DNA from: Artemia franciscana
Taxonomy: Eukaryota > Arthropoda > Branchiopoda > Anostraca > Artemiidae
DNA: 64,000 bases
Reading direction: 5' to 3'
Assembly (NCBI RefSeq): GCF_032884065.1
Contig: NC_088865.1
Span: 46,588,185-46,652,184, forward strand
In this document: in pieces, positions 11,771-23,979 of the stretch
Position numbering within the stretch: the first letter of the stretch is position 1
How the letters are laid out: each line of letters starts with the position of its first letter
The notes under the pieces: model-generated
Told to the model about the DNA's origin: nothing
Seen by the model: only the letters and a program-made list of their open reading frames with translations
The model's database searches: none
Translations under genes and position numbers: made by a program

Positions 11771-12495
11771 ACTAACGACTCACAGCAGCACCAAGCCACC
11801 TGAGGCCAGCAAAGCTGCACACACTCCTGCTCCATTCAATCTATTCAAAGCTTCCCTTTTTACACCCTCCCAGGAAGTTCCAGTTTTCTTTAAAGCTTTC
11901 TTGATGACGTCCTCCCACTCAAAACGAGGACGTCCTGCTTTCCGTTTAGCCCTAGATGGTTGGCAAAAAAACAATCTTTGGCAATCTGTCATCCTTTATC
12001 CGCGCCACGTGCCCTAGCCATCCCAACCTTTCTTTCATTATAGCCCTAGAAAGAAGGATTGAACTCTATTTTTCGTACCGCCTACTGTTTAATATATGGT
12101 CAGTCAGCCAAGTACTCATAAAAATCCGTAGACAATTTCTCTGGAAAACATTTAGCAAATTTTCATACGCTTTTCGGAGTGACCATACTTCTCAGCAATA
12201 TTTGACCACTGTCATCACTGTAGCTTCTTATATTCTAATCTTGGTTTGCAGACTGATCTTCTTATTCTTCCAAACTTTTTTTAAGCTGCGAAAAAACACC
12301 CTGAGCTTTCGCTATTGTAATTTTAACATCTTCACTGCTCCCACCGTCTTTACTAGTAATACTAACAAGGTAAGTAAGCTGCCCACCGGATCAATCTTTT
12401 CGTTACCCAGCGTCACCTTTTCACCTTCACTTATTCCTAGCCTTAGTGACTTAGTCTTCTTAACATTAATTTTCAAACCTATAACAGAGTCTTGA
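11771..12495 (-). pseudogene. Non-LTR retrotransposon RT C-terminal region, 5'-truncated and decayed
   Basis: Read on the minus strand across several frames, it gives GLKINVKKTKSLRLGIS, a VGS..TL segment, VFFRSLKKVWKNKKISLQTK, AIMKERLGWLGHVARIKDDRLPK and RKAGRPRFEWEDVIKKALK, ending near LRWLGAAVSR. This order (post-palm thumb, then the GWLGH and GRPR blocks) is the C-terminal part of RTE/CR1-like LINE reverse transcriptases. Several stops and frameshifts are present, so it is a dead fragment. Pieces of what appears to be the same family occur at 31.26 kb (+) and 57.2-57.6 kb (-). Confidence 0.75.
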
Positions 12496-13565
12496 TAACA
12501 ATATATGCATCAAAAGAATGGAATTGTGATATTTATTCAAAATATGTAAATTCATGGAAGTTAATGTTACCCATCGAAAGTTACGAGCCTGAGAATATTT
12601 GCCAAAAATGAAAAAGGAGGAAATACCCCTAAAACATCAAGTGATCTTAATAAAAGTCATGTCATCAAATTAGACATGCCAGAGAACTATATTGTAGAGG
12701 TTTCAATTCTCTATCTACAAAATGCCGAATTTTGCATTTTTTTTGCCAGAAGAAAACTCACAGATGCGTGTTCATTTGCTGTTTTTTTCCCCACAGGTGA
12801 TCATACAGAAACATTGATCGTTCAACATCGGGGGAGGGCTCATTTGATAGGAATTAAAAAGCTCTAGTGCTTGTTTTTAAATGACTTAAAATTTCGGAGG
12901 GCAGTTAGCCCCCCTCTCAAGCTTATTTTTTATCCTAAGTTGCCTGATAAAAATTTTGAGATAGCCATTGTTGTCGTAATAGTCGAAAAATCTAATAACT
13001 ATGTCTTTAAGGGCGACTTGCCTGTCCACACTCCTAGAGGGAAGGGCTGCAAGCAATGAACTTTGCCCATTGCTTACGTATAATATTGTTTATTGAGAAG
13101 TTAACCAACGTTTCTCACAGGGGATTTATGTGGTGGAAGGGTTACGTGGGAGTATCTCTCTGTAGAGGAATATTTCGCAGGAGAAAGAAATTTTCCATCG
13201 AGGGGCGTGGATTTCCCAGCATTATTTAAAAATAACGATGAGAATTTAAGTTAAAAACAATTTTTTTTTTCAATTGAAAGTAAGGAGCAACATTAAACTT
13301 AAAACAAACAGAAATTATTACGTATATCCCCTCCTCAATACGTCACTCTTTATGCTAAAAATTTTTTAGAACTTGTATAAGAACTTATTATTCTAATTAA
13401 ACGGCCTTTGTGATTCAGGAGTCATTCTTAAATAATTAGAACAAAAAGTCCACCTTTAGCGTAAAGAGTGATGGATTGAGGAGGGGATGACCATCATTAT
13501 TTAAGTAATAATTTATGTTTGTTTTATTTCTTAGGCATACTGTTGCTCCTAACTGTCAGTTGGGA
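12495..13565 (+). repeat. Partial copy of the 1.7-kb composite repeat
   Basis: The order of landmarks matches other copies: 'catcaaaagaatgga', 'ttacgagcctgag', 'gatgcgtgttcatttg', 'ttgagatagccatt', 'agcattatttaaaaa' and then hairpin A (13.27-13.57 kb). The 20-bp start hairpin is missing. Confidence 0.75.
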
Positions 13566-15266
13566 AAACTTGTGTTTTTCTTCATTTCTTCAATGCTAAA
13601 ACAGCCCTCTTCTAGAATTTGGCAAAAAAGGAAAAAAGGAGAAAAGTAATTCATAAAGGAAAAAGGAATGGGTTCATGCTTTCTAATTAAGTCACCAAAA
13701 GCAGCTCTTTCATTGGCGCTACCACCTTCTAGTCCCTTGTTAATTCGACGAAAATTAAACTGAAATTATTTCCCCCTTCTATAGGGCATAATTGTTGTTC
13801 TCATTTTGAATTCCAATGAGAAACATCAGTGGTGGTTTTCTTCAGTTTATTCTCCTTTGAGCAGGAACGCATCCAAGGGAGGTACCCAGTTTAACTCCCC
13901 CCCCCCAAAAAAAGTTTGAATTGTAAAAGGTAAAAAAACATTTGTTGCGTTTTGTAGATGTTTTTTGGGACCCCTCCTTCCCCTCCCATCCAAACAAAAA
14001 TTTTGGATACGGCCAAGCCTTTGAGGTATCCTTTTTGTATCCCAATGTTTTCATACTTTCATCCATCTGAGAAACTGCGGTTATTATGTTTCAAAGTAAG
14101 ATGATAATTCTTCTATTATTTGATAGCTGATATTCAGATTTATCAATCTTCCAAATTATATTTTTCAAATTCGGTTTGACCTCTTTTTTAGATTTAAATT
14201 TTGTTGAAATTACGTCAGAAACATGTGTAAATAGGATTTGCTTCCGTAGGCTTGTCGCAAAATTACATGTTTCACAAAGATAAGTTTGGCCTGTTAATTG
14301 TAGTTAAATATGTTATTTTGATATATATCATAAACAACGTTTAATTTTGCAGTCCCAGAGGATCTTAAAAAAGAACAAGAAGGGAAACAGACCCAAGGGA
14401 GAATCACCCTGTTGGAAGTCCCTTAGGTTTTTAGAGTACATCCAATCAAAATCGAATACAATCTGGACCTAGTTCAAGTCGCTAAGCGTCTCTAATACAG
14501 CCTGCTGGACCCTTCCTGTACCTCCCATGTTAAGCATTTGGAGTTTGCCTGACGTTCCTGAACTAGTGATTTCGGCGGTTTTGTTTTAACAGATAGAAAA
14601 AAAAATCGGGTGAATATTTTGATCTAATCAAATCTTAAGCAGAAAATTATTTTTTTATAATTCCAAAATAATTATAAAACCTGTTTCGGGTTTACATTCT
14701 AGATTGCTACACTTGACACTGATGTTGCGGGATATCAAAAATAGAGCAGAAAATAGTCTATTCAACAATCAGAAACTTATTTCTTAAATATATACTTGTT
14801 GGTTGCAATCCCTTCAAATACATTAAATATTTGTGTTTCAAAGTCAAAAATTCCCATGAAAAGAACAGATGCAGCTGTAATCCTAGCGCTTGAGAATGCA
14901 TAAATTAGACTAAGGGACTAACCATTCGGATTGTTCAGGAGTGTAAGAGTTGAACCCACCTCCCCCTGGAAAAATTTCTCCTCGAATAAAAATTTCTCTA
15001 ATTTTCTCCTCGAACAATAGTTCTTTTGCAAATAAATCTTCCTATTTACTTGCCAAATTACGAAGAATAATAATGCAATAATCGTGTTTTTGAGTTAGAA
15101 ACCCCTTAATTTCAACCTTCTCATGTTTGTTTAGTTTAAGTGACGAAGAACACCTTTGTCTTTGACCAAGTTGCTGCCCCAGAAAAAGAATTGACCAGAG
15201 AGTAAAATGCTTGGACATCGGCTAGGCCTTAATATAATAATATAGTAAAATAATATATAATAATAT

Positions 15267-15336
<70 letters not shown>

Positions 15337-15361
15337 TATAAATAATAATATAATAACATAT
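13566..15361. other. No gene recognised; AT-rich with TA microsatellite
   Basis: No supported coding region is visible. Only short chance ORFs occur, for example at 13842-14066 over a poly-C/poly-A stretch. A (TA)n tract lies at the right end. Confidence 0.4.
15270..15331. repeat. (TA)n microsatellite
   Basis: About 30 uninterrupted TA dinucleotides flanked by AATAATATA-type sequence. Confidence 0.95.
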
Positions 15362-17035
15362 CAATTAGTTCGTGGTAACGAACTGTAGTAAGGAGCGACC
15401 AAGCTCAATAGTAACCGAAACCCTAAAAAGATGGAATTTTGATACCAATAGTTTCATCAAAAGAATGGCATTTTAATGCTGATTTTAAATATGTAAGTTT
15501 CATCAAGATTAGTCTTACCCATCAAAAGTTACGAACCTGAGAAAATTTGCCTCGTTTTAGAAAATAGGGGGAAACACCCCCTAAAAGTCATATTATCTTA
15601 ACGAAAATCACACCGTCAGACTCAGCGTATCAGAGAACCTTATTGTAGAAGTTTCAAGCCCCTATCTAAAAAATGTGGAATTAAGCATTTTTTGCCAGAA
15701 GACAAATCACAGATGCGTGTTTATTTGTTTGTTTGTTTTTTTCCCAGGGGTGATCGTATCGACTCAGTGGTCCTAGAATGTCGCAAAAGGACTCATTCTA
15801 ACGGAAATTAAAAGTTCTAGTGCCCTTTTTAAGTTATCAAAAAAATTGAAGGGCACCTAGGCCCCCTCCCACGCTCATTTTTTCCCCAGAGTCAACGGAT
15901 CAAAATTCTGAGATAGCCATTTTATTCACCATAGTTGAAAAACCCAGTAACTATATCTTTGGCTACGACTTACTCCCCCACAGTCCCTGTGGGAGGGGCT
16001 GCAAGTTACAAACTTTGACCAAACTATGTTTGCATATAGTAATGGTTACTGGGAAGTGTACAGATGTTTTTAGGGGATTTTTTTTTGTTTGGGGGATATT
16101 TGAGGGGGGAGGGTTACCGGGGAGGATCATTCCATGGAGGAACTTCTCATCAGGGAAGAGGCTCTCAATGGAGGGGGCGCAGGATTTTCTAGCATTATTT
16201 AAAAAAAACAATGAAAAAATAAATATGAAAAGTTTTTTCGACTGAAAGTGAGAAGCATTAAAACTTAAAACGAACAGAAATTATTACGCATATGAGGGGT
16301 TTACCTCCTCGTAATACCTCGCTCTTTACGTTAAAGTATTTTTAGTAATTTCAACTATTTATTCTACGGCCTTTGTGATTCAGGGGTCATTCTTAAGGAA
16401 TTGGGACAAAATTTAAGCTTTAATTTAAAGAGCGAGGTATCGACGAGGGGTGAGCCCCTCATATACGCAATAAAAACATACGAGTATAGAAGTTTGCTAC
16501 GTAATTTGATTCGTAAGTTACGTATATTTTTTAATTATGAAAATGTTCGTAAAAAATTATAAGTTATAGTTTCCTTTTTAATTAATCAAAAATTGGAGGG
16601 TAGCTCGGCCTCCTCCCTCCTCAAAATCTTCCGATTAAAACTATGAGAAAGCCATTTAGCCCCAAAAAATTAATATGCAAATTTTGTTTTAATTATTTAT
16701 GTGCGGAGAGCCAAGATCAAACCGTGCATTAATTCAAAACGTCCAGGAATTAAACAAAAAAAAAACAAATTTTTTTAAATGAAAGAATGGAGCGTCATTA
16801 AAACTTAAAACGAACAGAAATTACTTCGTATTTGAAAGGGGCTTTTCCTCCTCAACGCCCCGCTCTTTACGCTAAAGTTTTTTACTGTTTCAAAATGTAG
16901 AGTTAAGAAAAAGAGTCAAACTTTAGCGTAAAGAGCGGGGCGTTGAGGAGGAAAAGCCCCTTTCAAATACGGAGTAATTTCTGTTCGTTTTAAGTTTTAA
17001 TGTCGCTTCTAACTTTCATTTTAAAAAAAACTTTT
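15362..17035 (+). repeat. Composite non-coding repeat, near-complete copy A
   Basis: It opens with the hairpin TAGTTCGTGGTAACGAACTG and GTAGTAAGGAGCGAC, runs through the 'ggaattttgataccaatag', 'gatgcgtgtttattt' and 'gagatagccattttatt' blocks, then hairpin A (about 16.24-16.47 kb), a 'gtgcggagagcca' block and hairpin B (about 16.78-17.02 kb). No ORF longer than about 80 codons exists. The two internal hairpins and the lack of protein suggest a non-autonomous element mobilised by something else. Confidence 0.8.
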
Positions 17036-18314
17036 TCTTTGTTTAATAGAAAATATAATCAATATATAATAATATAATAATATAGGTCTGCTTTTCCTTT
17101 TTTGGCTATAGCAGTCCGCTCCCTTAATTGACCTATTTCAACTAAGCCGGCTGCAGTAGCTTAAAAAGTGTTATGTCATAAGAAGGGTTGTCACCCTTAG
17201 CACGAAAGAGCTATTGCTTGCTTTTCAGGTACGCTCTTTTGCAAAGTAATTTGAAGAGAAGAATCTAAAAAACTAGTATTGCCACCCAGGAGAATTTATT
17301 ATTATTATAATTTGAGCCCCCCTAGTTATATTTTATCACTAGGAAGCTGGTTACATCACTGCCTAGTGAATGACCAATTACTTTTAACAGTTTTGCTAAT
17401 GATTTACCTTAGAAACAAAATTTCAGAAAATATAAGGGGGGAAATTGTATTTATAGATAGCATCTCATATCTGCATACAAAAAGCATACAAGGTTGGATT
17501 TTAAATTGGGTAATACCACTTTTCAGGTATACTCCTGTGCGGATAAATTTTCTTGAAGAATTGAAAACAAAACTACCCCGGGGATTTACTACTACTTTTA
17601 TTAACTATAGCTCTGCCTAGTGATTTAGTGATTTTATTGTATTTTACAAGTTTTAGTATTCCTTTTCTTTTTGCTAGTGATTTATTCTAGAATCATGAGT
17701 TGCATGAAATTTTTAAGTAAATATGATGTTTATAGACATCATCTCCTATCTCCTTTGGAAAAAATGTAAAGCTAGCTCTAAGGTAGCTAAAAAATATCCT
17801 CTTTCTGCTGTATTCAAGACGAAAGCAGTTAATTTACAGTTTTTGACTCGTTTATTAGTTGATCTGAAAACGTATATGAATCAATCATTAAATTGATAGC
17901 AATACCAAGAAAAGCGTTAAGCCACCCCCACCCATCTGGAGCTTGTGATTCAATTAGTCAATTGTAAGTTTCAGGTCCAATTCAGGTCCAAAAAAACGTG
18001 TGCAATTTCGTGCATCCCAACTTTGCCACTTAAACTTCTACGGTTCTTTTTGATTTTGAGATACGAACCAGTGTGGAGCCCTTTGGTTTAATAATATATT
18101 TAACCTTTAACCAGGAGTGAATCTTCAGCATTTTCATTGGGAGGGGAGGGAAGAGTTTCCCCTCTTGCACCCCGCTCAATCGACCCCCCTACCTTTAACC
18201 CAAGGAAATGAAAAACATACATGTCAAAATTATGACAATTTGTATATTCTGTTTGAAATAGTCTATTAATTGAAAAACTGCATGATTTACTAACATGAGT
18301 ATGCTTATTGAAGT
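17036..18314. other. No gene recognised
   Basis: AT-rich. A 113-codon frame at 17279-17620 shows no recognisable domain, no signal peptide I trust and no splice context. I treat it as chance. Confidence 0.35.
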
Positions 18315-18578
18315 GTTGAGGCAGTGAACCATAAAAAATGACACTTCTAGCTTAATGTCTATGCAAATGTTCTACGCTTGTGCAATAGTTTCACCAAGTT
18401 GTAAATTAAGTATGAAGCAACTTTTTACAGAATGCTGTGACTTAAAGTTATATTTAACCGGTTATAGTTAATTAGTCTACTGCTATATAATTGTGGAAGC
18501 AACATTCCTTTGAAATATAGCCAATTGGTGATATACATTAAGCTAAGAGTGTCATTTTTTATGGCTCACTGCCTCAAC
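18315..18578. mobile_element. MITE, 264 bp with terminal inverted repeats
   Basis: The left end GTTGAGGCAGTGAACCATAA continues AAAATGACACTTCTAGCTTAATGT, and the right end is the reverse complement with a few substitutions, so TIRs are about 40 bp. The interior is AT-rich and non-coding. The CAGTG near the tip recalls hAT or Tc1 termini, but the inverted match extends outside it, so the superfamily is open. Confidence 0.7.
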
Positions 18579-18599
18579 AAACTCAACATTGTGGACGTA

Positions 18600-20220
18600 T
18601 AGAAGAGGGGGTGAACCCCTTATATGCGTAAAAACTTTTGTTTGTTTTAAGTTTAATGTTGCTCCTTACTTTCAATTGAAAAAATAATGTTTTTTAGTTT
18701 AAGTTCTCATCATTATTTTTAAATAGTGCTAGGAAATCCGTGCCCCTCCATGCAAAATTCCTTTCCCCAGTGAAATATTCCTCTACAGAGAGATGCTCCC
18801 GCGTAACTCCTCCACCAGATAAATCCCCCCTGGGAGCGTTGGTTAGCTTCTCACTAACCAATATTATACATAAACAAAGGGCGAAGTTCATTTCTTGCAG
18901 CCCTTCCCCGGTGAGTGTGGACAGGCAAATCATCCTCAAAGACATGGTTATTAGTTTTTTTTACTATTCTGAAAACAATGACTATCTCAAAATTTTTATC
19001 AGGCGACTTAGGATAAAAATAAGCTTGGGAGGGGGGCTAGCTGCCCTCCCAAATTTTAGGTCACTCAAAAAAGAGCACTACAGCTTTTTGTCTTTTCAAA
19101 TGATCCCTCTCCCGATCTTGAACGATCACTAGCTCAATACGATCACCACTGGAAAAAAAACAGCAAATGAACACGCATCTGTGATCTTTCTTCTGGCAAA
19201 AAAAAATGCAAAAGTCTGCATTTTATAGATAGAAGATCGAAACCTCTGCAGTAGGGTTTTCTGGCATGTCTAATCTGACGATGAGATCTCATTAAGATCA
19301 TTTGATGTTTGGGGGGTGTTTTCCTCCTTTTTTCAAATTTGAAAAATATGTTCAGACTCGTACCTTTAGATCTAAATTTATAAGATCTAAAAAGCTTTAA
19401 TCTAAAGAGTGCGGTGCTAAGGGGGGAGTCCCCCATGTACGTAATGATTTCTGTTCGTTTTAAGTTTTAATATTGCTCCTTACTTTCAGTTGAAAAAACT
19501 TATTTTTTATTTAATTCCTGATTGTGTTTTGAATAATGCTGGGAAATCCACCTCCCTCTGAATTGAAAATTCTACCCATGAAAAATTCCTCCATGTAAAG
19601 ATACTAACCCCTCTCCCGTCAGAAAAACCCCCTCCTGAAAAATGCCTGTATGCTTCTCAATAACCAATACTACATGTGAAAAATTGGCAAAGTTCATATC
19701 TTAAAGCCCTTCCCCCCGTGACTGTGGAGGGTCAAGTCATCCTTGGTGGAATAGTTATTATACATCTCGACTATTTTGAACAAAATGTCCATCTCAAAAT
19801 CTTAATCAGACAACTTTAGGGGAAAAAGGGGCGTGGAACGGGGGCTAGCTCCACTCCAATATTTTGGTCTCTTTAAAAGGGCGTTAAAACTTGTGATTTT
19901 CGATCAAATGACCCCTCTTCCAGTCTTCTAGGATCACATGTTCGATAATACCCCCCACCCCCGGGAAAAAACCTGAAGTTTACGCTGCAGGTAGTTTTAA
20001 GTTTGTGTTAAAGTTCTCTTTTATAACTTTCAAAAAATATTATTATTCTAATTGAATGGCCGTTGTGTTTCAGGAGATGTTCTTAAAGAATCGGGACAAA
20101 AAGACAAACTTTAGCGTAAAGAGCGAGATATATAATATTTGTTGTCCTTAAATTTTGACTTTGCCTCTTACTTTCAGTAGAAAAAGAGTTTGTAACTTGA
20201 AAAAAAAACTGTTTGTAAGA
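18600..20220 (-). repeat. Two partial minus-strand copies of the composite repeat
   Basis: The first (18.60-19.35 kb) and second (about 19.38-20.2 kb) each start with the reversed hairpin arm 'gttttaatgt/tgctccttactttca' and then run backwards through the 'agcattattt', 'gagatagccat' and 'gatcttt..ctggcaaaaa' blocks. Both are truncated. No coding sequence is visible. Confidence 0.7.
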
Positions 20221-20311
20221 ACTGTAAATAAGTAGGGACCTGGCTTAATAGTAACCGAAGCTCTGAAAAATGGAACATTTGTATCAAAATGATCATTTGT
20301 ATCAAAACGAT

Positions 20312-21925
20312 CAGTCAGTTCCTGGTAACGAACTGTAGTAAGGAGCGACCCGGCTCAATAGGAACCGAAACCCTAAAAAATCGAATTTTGATACCAATAG
20401 CTACATGAAAAGAATTGTATTTTAATGCTGATTTTAAATATATAAGTTTCATCAATTTTAGTCTTACCCATCAAAAGTTACGAGCCTGAGAAAATTTGCC
20501 TTATTTATAAAAATAGGGGGGAAATGCCCCTAAAAGTCATAGAATCTTAACAAAGTCGCACCATCAGATTCAGCGTATCAGAGAGCCCCACTGTAGTAGT
20601 TTCAAGCTCCTATCTACAAAAATCTGGGATTTTGTACTTTTTCCCAGAAGACAGATCAAGGATGCGTGTTTATTTGTTTATTGGTGATTATTGGATGATC
20701 GTATCGACGCAGTGAACCTGGAATGTCACAAGAGGGCTCATTCTAAAGGAAGTTAAAATTTCTAGCGACCTTTTTAAGTGACCAAAAAAATGGAGGGTAC
20801 CTAGGCCCCCTCCTACGCACATTTTCTCCCAAGGTCACTGGATCAAAACTTCGAGATAGCCATTCTGTCCACCTTAGTCAAAAACCTAATACCTATGTCT
20901 TTGGGGATGAATCAATACCCCACAGTCCCAAGGAAAGGGGCTGCAAGTTACAAAAATTGACCGTTGTTTACATATAGTAATTGTTATTATGAAGTGTACA
21001 GACGTTTTCAGGGGGACTTTTTCACGTTCGGGTGGGGGTTGGTTGGGGGAGGGGGTTACGTGGTAGGATCTCTCCATGGAGGAATTTTTCATTAGAGAAG
21101 AGAATATCCATGAAGGGGGCGCTGGGTTTTCTAGCATTATTTTAAAAAAAAATGAGAAAATATATAAATAAAATTTTCAATTGGAGGTAATGAGCAGCAT
21201 TAAAACTTAAAACAAACATAAGATATTACGTATTTAAGGGGCTTCGTCTTCTCCACTGTAACTTGCTCTTTACGCTAAAATATTTTTAGTAATTTCAACT
21301 ATTTATTCTACGGCCTTTGTGACTAAGGGGTCATTCTTAAACATTTGGGACAAAATTCAAGCTTTAGTAGAAAGTGACGAGGGGGCGAACCCCCTCATAT
21401 ATGTAGTAAAAACACACAAATATAGAAGTTCGTTACATAAATTAATTCGTAAGGTACGCATGTTTATTACTAACAAAAACATTCTTAAAAAAGATAAGCA
21501 AATCTAGTTGCACTTTTAAGTCACCAAAATTGGAGGGCAACTAGGCCTCCTCCTCCACCTCTTTTTTTTATCAAAATCGTCCAATAAAAACTATGAGCAA
21601 GCCATTCAGCAAAAAAAAAAATTAATCTGAAAAATTTCGTTTTATTTATTCATGTGCGATGAGCCAAAATCAAAACATGCATTACTTCAAAAATGTTCAG
21701 AAATTAAATAAAAAAACAAGTTTTTTTTAACTGCAAGCAAGGAGCAACATCAAAACTTAAAGCAAACATAATTTTTTAATTTTTTTTTAAGTAGAGTTGT
21801 GACTTAAGAGTCTAACTTTAGTGTAAAGAGCGGGCCTTAAGGAGGGGACAACCCCTTTCATATATAGGATAATTTCTGTTCGTCTTAAGTTTCAATGTCG
21901 CTCCTTGCTTGCAGTTAAAGAAGAA
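20312..21925 (+). repeat. Composite non-coding repeat, copy B
   Basis: Starts CAGTTCCTGGTAACGAACTG (one change from the usual tip) and keeps the same order of blocks as copy A. Hairpin A is at about 21.17-21.42 kb and a decayed hairpin B at about 21.72-21.92 kb. Non-coding. Confidence 0.8.
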
Positions 21926-21959
21926 CTTGTTTTTTTCTCTAATATTTCAAAAATATTGG

Positions 21960-23095
21960 CTCGTGTTGCTTATTTCAAATAAATAAGTCTTATTAGGTTT
22001 TGTTTTACTCATCAAAGGCTAAGAGCCTGAGAAAATTTCCCTGATTTTTTGAAAAAAAGGGCAACACCCTCTAAAAGTCATAGAATCTTAATAGAAATGA
22101 CACCATCAAATCCAGCATATCTAAGAACCGTGTTGTAGAGGTTGCAAGCTCCTACCGGGAAAAAACTTGGAGTTTTACAGAAAGATCACGGATGCGTGCA
22201 TATTTGTTGCTTTTTTCCAAGAGGTGATCGTGTTGACCCAATGGTCCTAGAATATCAGAAAAGGGCTCATTTGAATGAAAATTAAAAGTTTTACTATCCT
22301 TTTTAAGTGACCAAAAAGGTGGAGGGCAACTTAGCCCCCCCCCCAGACCACACCCCTTTTTTCTAAAAAATGTACAATCAAAATTTTGAGATTTCCGTTT
22401 TCCACAGTATAGTTGAAAGGCCGAGTAACTATGCCTTTGGAGATATCATGGCCCCCTAGCCCCTGGGGAAACGCCTTTAAATTATGAAAGTTGTCTATTG
22501 ATTACGTATATCATTTGTTATTGGGAAGCCTACATACATTTTTTGGGGGGGGGGAGGACAAATATTCTGCTGAGTAGATTTTCAGAGGGAGAATTTTACA
22601 TGGGGAGAGAAGTTTCAAAAGGGTGAATTTCTCTGGGGAAATTTTACACTTGGGAATTTACCAGAATTCCTATACGAAATTCATCTTATGTCTTGCTTTC
22701 TCATTATCAAATCCATTTTACGCGCGGAGATGTTAAGGACAATTGTCCGGGGCAAGTTTTCACCAGGATTGAACTGTCTAGAGAATACAAACAGAAATTA
22801 AAAGCGAACTTAAAATGAACAGAAATTAACAAGTATATGAGAAGGGTTGCTCTTCCTCAACATCTCGTTCTTTACGTTAAAGTTTTGATTTTGTCCCAAT
22901 TTCTTGTGAACGACTCTTGAAACAACAAGGTTCGTTTAATTAGAACAACAAGAAGTGTTTTTTTTAAGTACTAAATACTTTAGCGTAAGGAGCAAGGTGT
23001 TGAGGAGGAGCAACTCCCCTAATATACGTATTAGTTTTTGTTTGATTTGAGTTTTAATGTAGCTCCTTCCACTAAGTTGAAAGAACATTATTTTT
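21960..23095 (+). repeat. Partial composite repeat, plus strand, diverged
   Basis: Contains 'aagagcctgagaaaatt', 'cggatgcgtgcatatttg', 'gagatttccgtttt' and a terminal hairpin between about 22.80 and 23.09 kb with CTTTACGTTAAAGTTTTGA and TTTAGCGTAAGGAGCAAGG arms. The central part carries a 'ggggaaattttacac' variant also seen at 42.3-42.6 kb. Confidence 0.7.
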
Positions 23096-23904
23096 TTGTT
23101 TAATGATAAGAAAGGAACGATATTGTTTTGGCGGTTATTTTGGACTGAGTGTGACATACATACTATTTTTCACGATTGCTTTTTATAGCAATATATATTT
23201 TTCGTTATAACACTAGATAAGGTATATAGGAATTAGCAACAATCGCTGCGTTAGCATAACTGGAACTTTTTTTGGGGGAAAAAATTCCCTTTTTCTGGGG
23301 AAAAAATTCTAGAAATCCTGTTTTGCAAAAAAACTGTTTAGTGAAGAAAAATCAACATTTAAAGCTGATTCAGGAATAGTAACTGTTATTGCAATTTAGT
23401 TTAACAGTAAAGTTTATCACAAAAACAAATTTATTGGAATTATAAAAAAATAGCCCAAAACTCCACAAAACTGGTGTCGGATGGAAATAAAAACCACACC
23501 ATTGGAATTTTCATAGCCAAAAATCCCCCACGGGGTAATTAAAGATCTGGAGCAAATCTGGAGCAAAAATACAGCATGTTTTTTTCGACAAGTGTAAAAT
23601 AGTTTCATTTGCCTGTGAATTTGAAGATGCCTATTATTGATTGGTGGTAATCAAAATAATATATTCAAACATTTATTATTTCAATCCTGCTAAATATTGC
23701 CCAACACTACCCACCTTGACATTTTCAACTTGAAGTAACAATACGGAAGCACATTGGATAAATAACTTGTTCTGGGGTGCTATAGCGTAGAAACCCTGAT
23801 TTCTTTGATAATAAACGGGATAGTCGTTTTTTTTAATATACTGAGGATAGGGTGATGAACCAACTGTGAAACAATAGATATTTAAAAGGAAACATTTTGG
23901 TTAG
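23096..23904. other. No exon; upstream flank shared with 30.6-30.9 kb
   Basis: The left part is AT-rich with nothing recognisable. From about 23625 the sequence (GATTGGTGGTAATCAAAATA, then ACTTGTTCTGGGGTGCTATA) is nearly the same as 30,627-30,900, so a block holding the promoter and first exon has been duplicated. Confidence 0.6.
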
Positions 23905-23958
23905 TCGTTGTATAAACTTTGAAATACAACGTTCTGTGAATATTTAGAAAACACTACC
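23890..23958 (+). promoter_or_regulatory. TATA-type core promoter of the glycine-rich peptide gene
   Basis: TATAAA at 23911-23916 lies inside the motif TTGGTTAGTCGTTGTATAAA, 48 bp before the ATG. The same motif with small changes precedes the first exons at 30,954, 31,167 and 41,035, at nearly the same distance. Conservation across paralogues is the main support. The transcription start has not been mapped. Confidence 0.5.
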
Positions 23959-23979
23959 ATGATTGGACACATCCTTAAG
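23959..23979 (+). CDS. Glycine-rich secreted peptide 1, exon 1 (signal peptide start)
   Basis: ATG ATT GGA CAC ATC CTT AAG (MIGHILK) is followed at once by the donor GTAAAAAG, phase 0. It would join the exon at 26,407 across an intron of about 2.43 kb. MIGHILK plus AFLFFAVTTVATA makes a normal signal peptide: short polar start with Lys, hydrophobic core, and A-T-A at the cleavage site. An exon this small cannot be proved alone. The case rests on three paralogous copies, each with the same TATA spacing, ATG and AAG| end. Confidence 0.55.

Noticed and set aside
17279-17620. 113-codon open frame
   Set aside because: No domain, no codon bias different from the flanks and no splice or promoter evidence.
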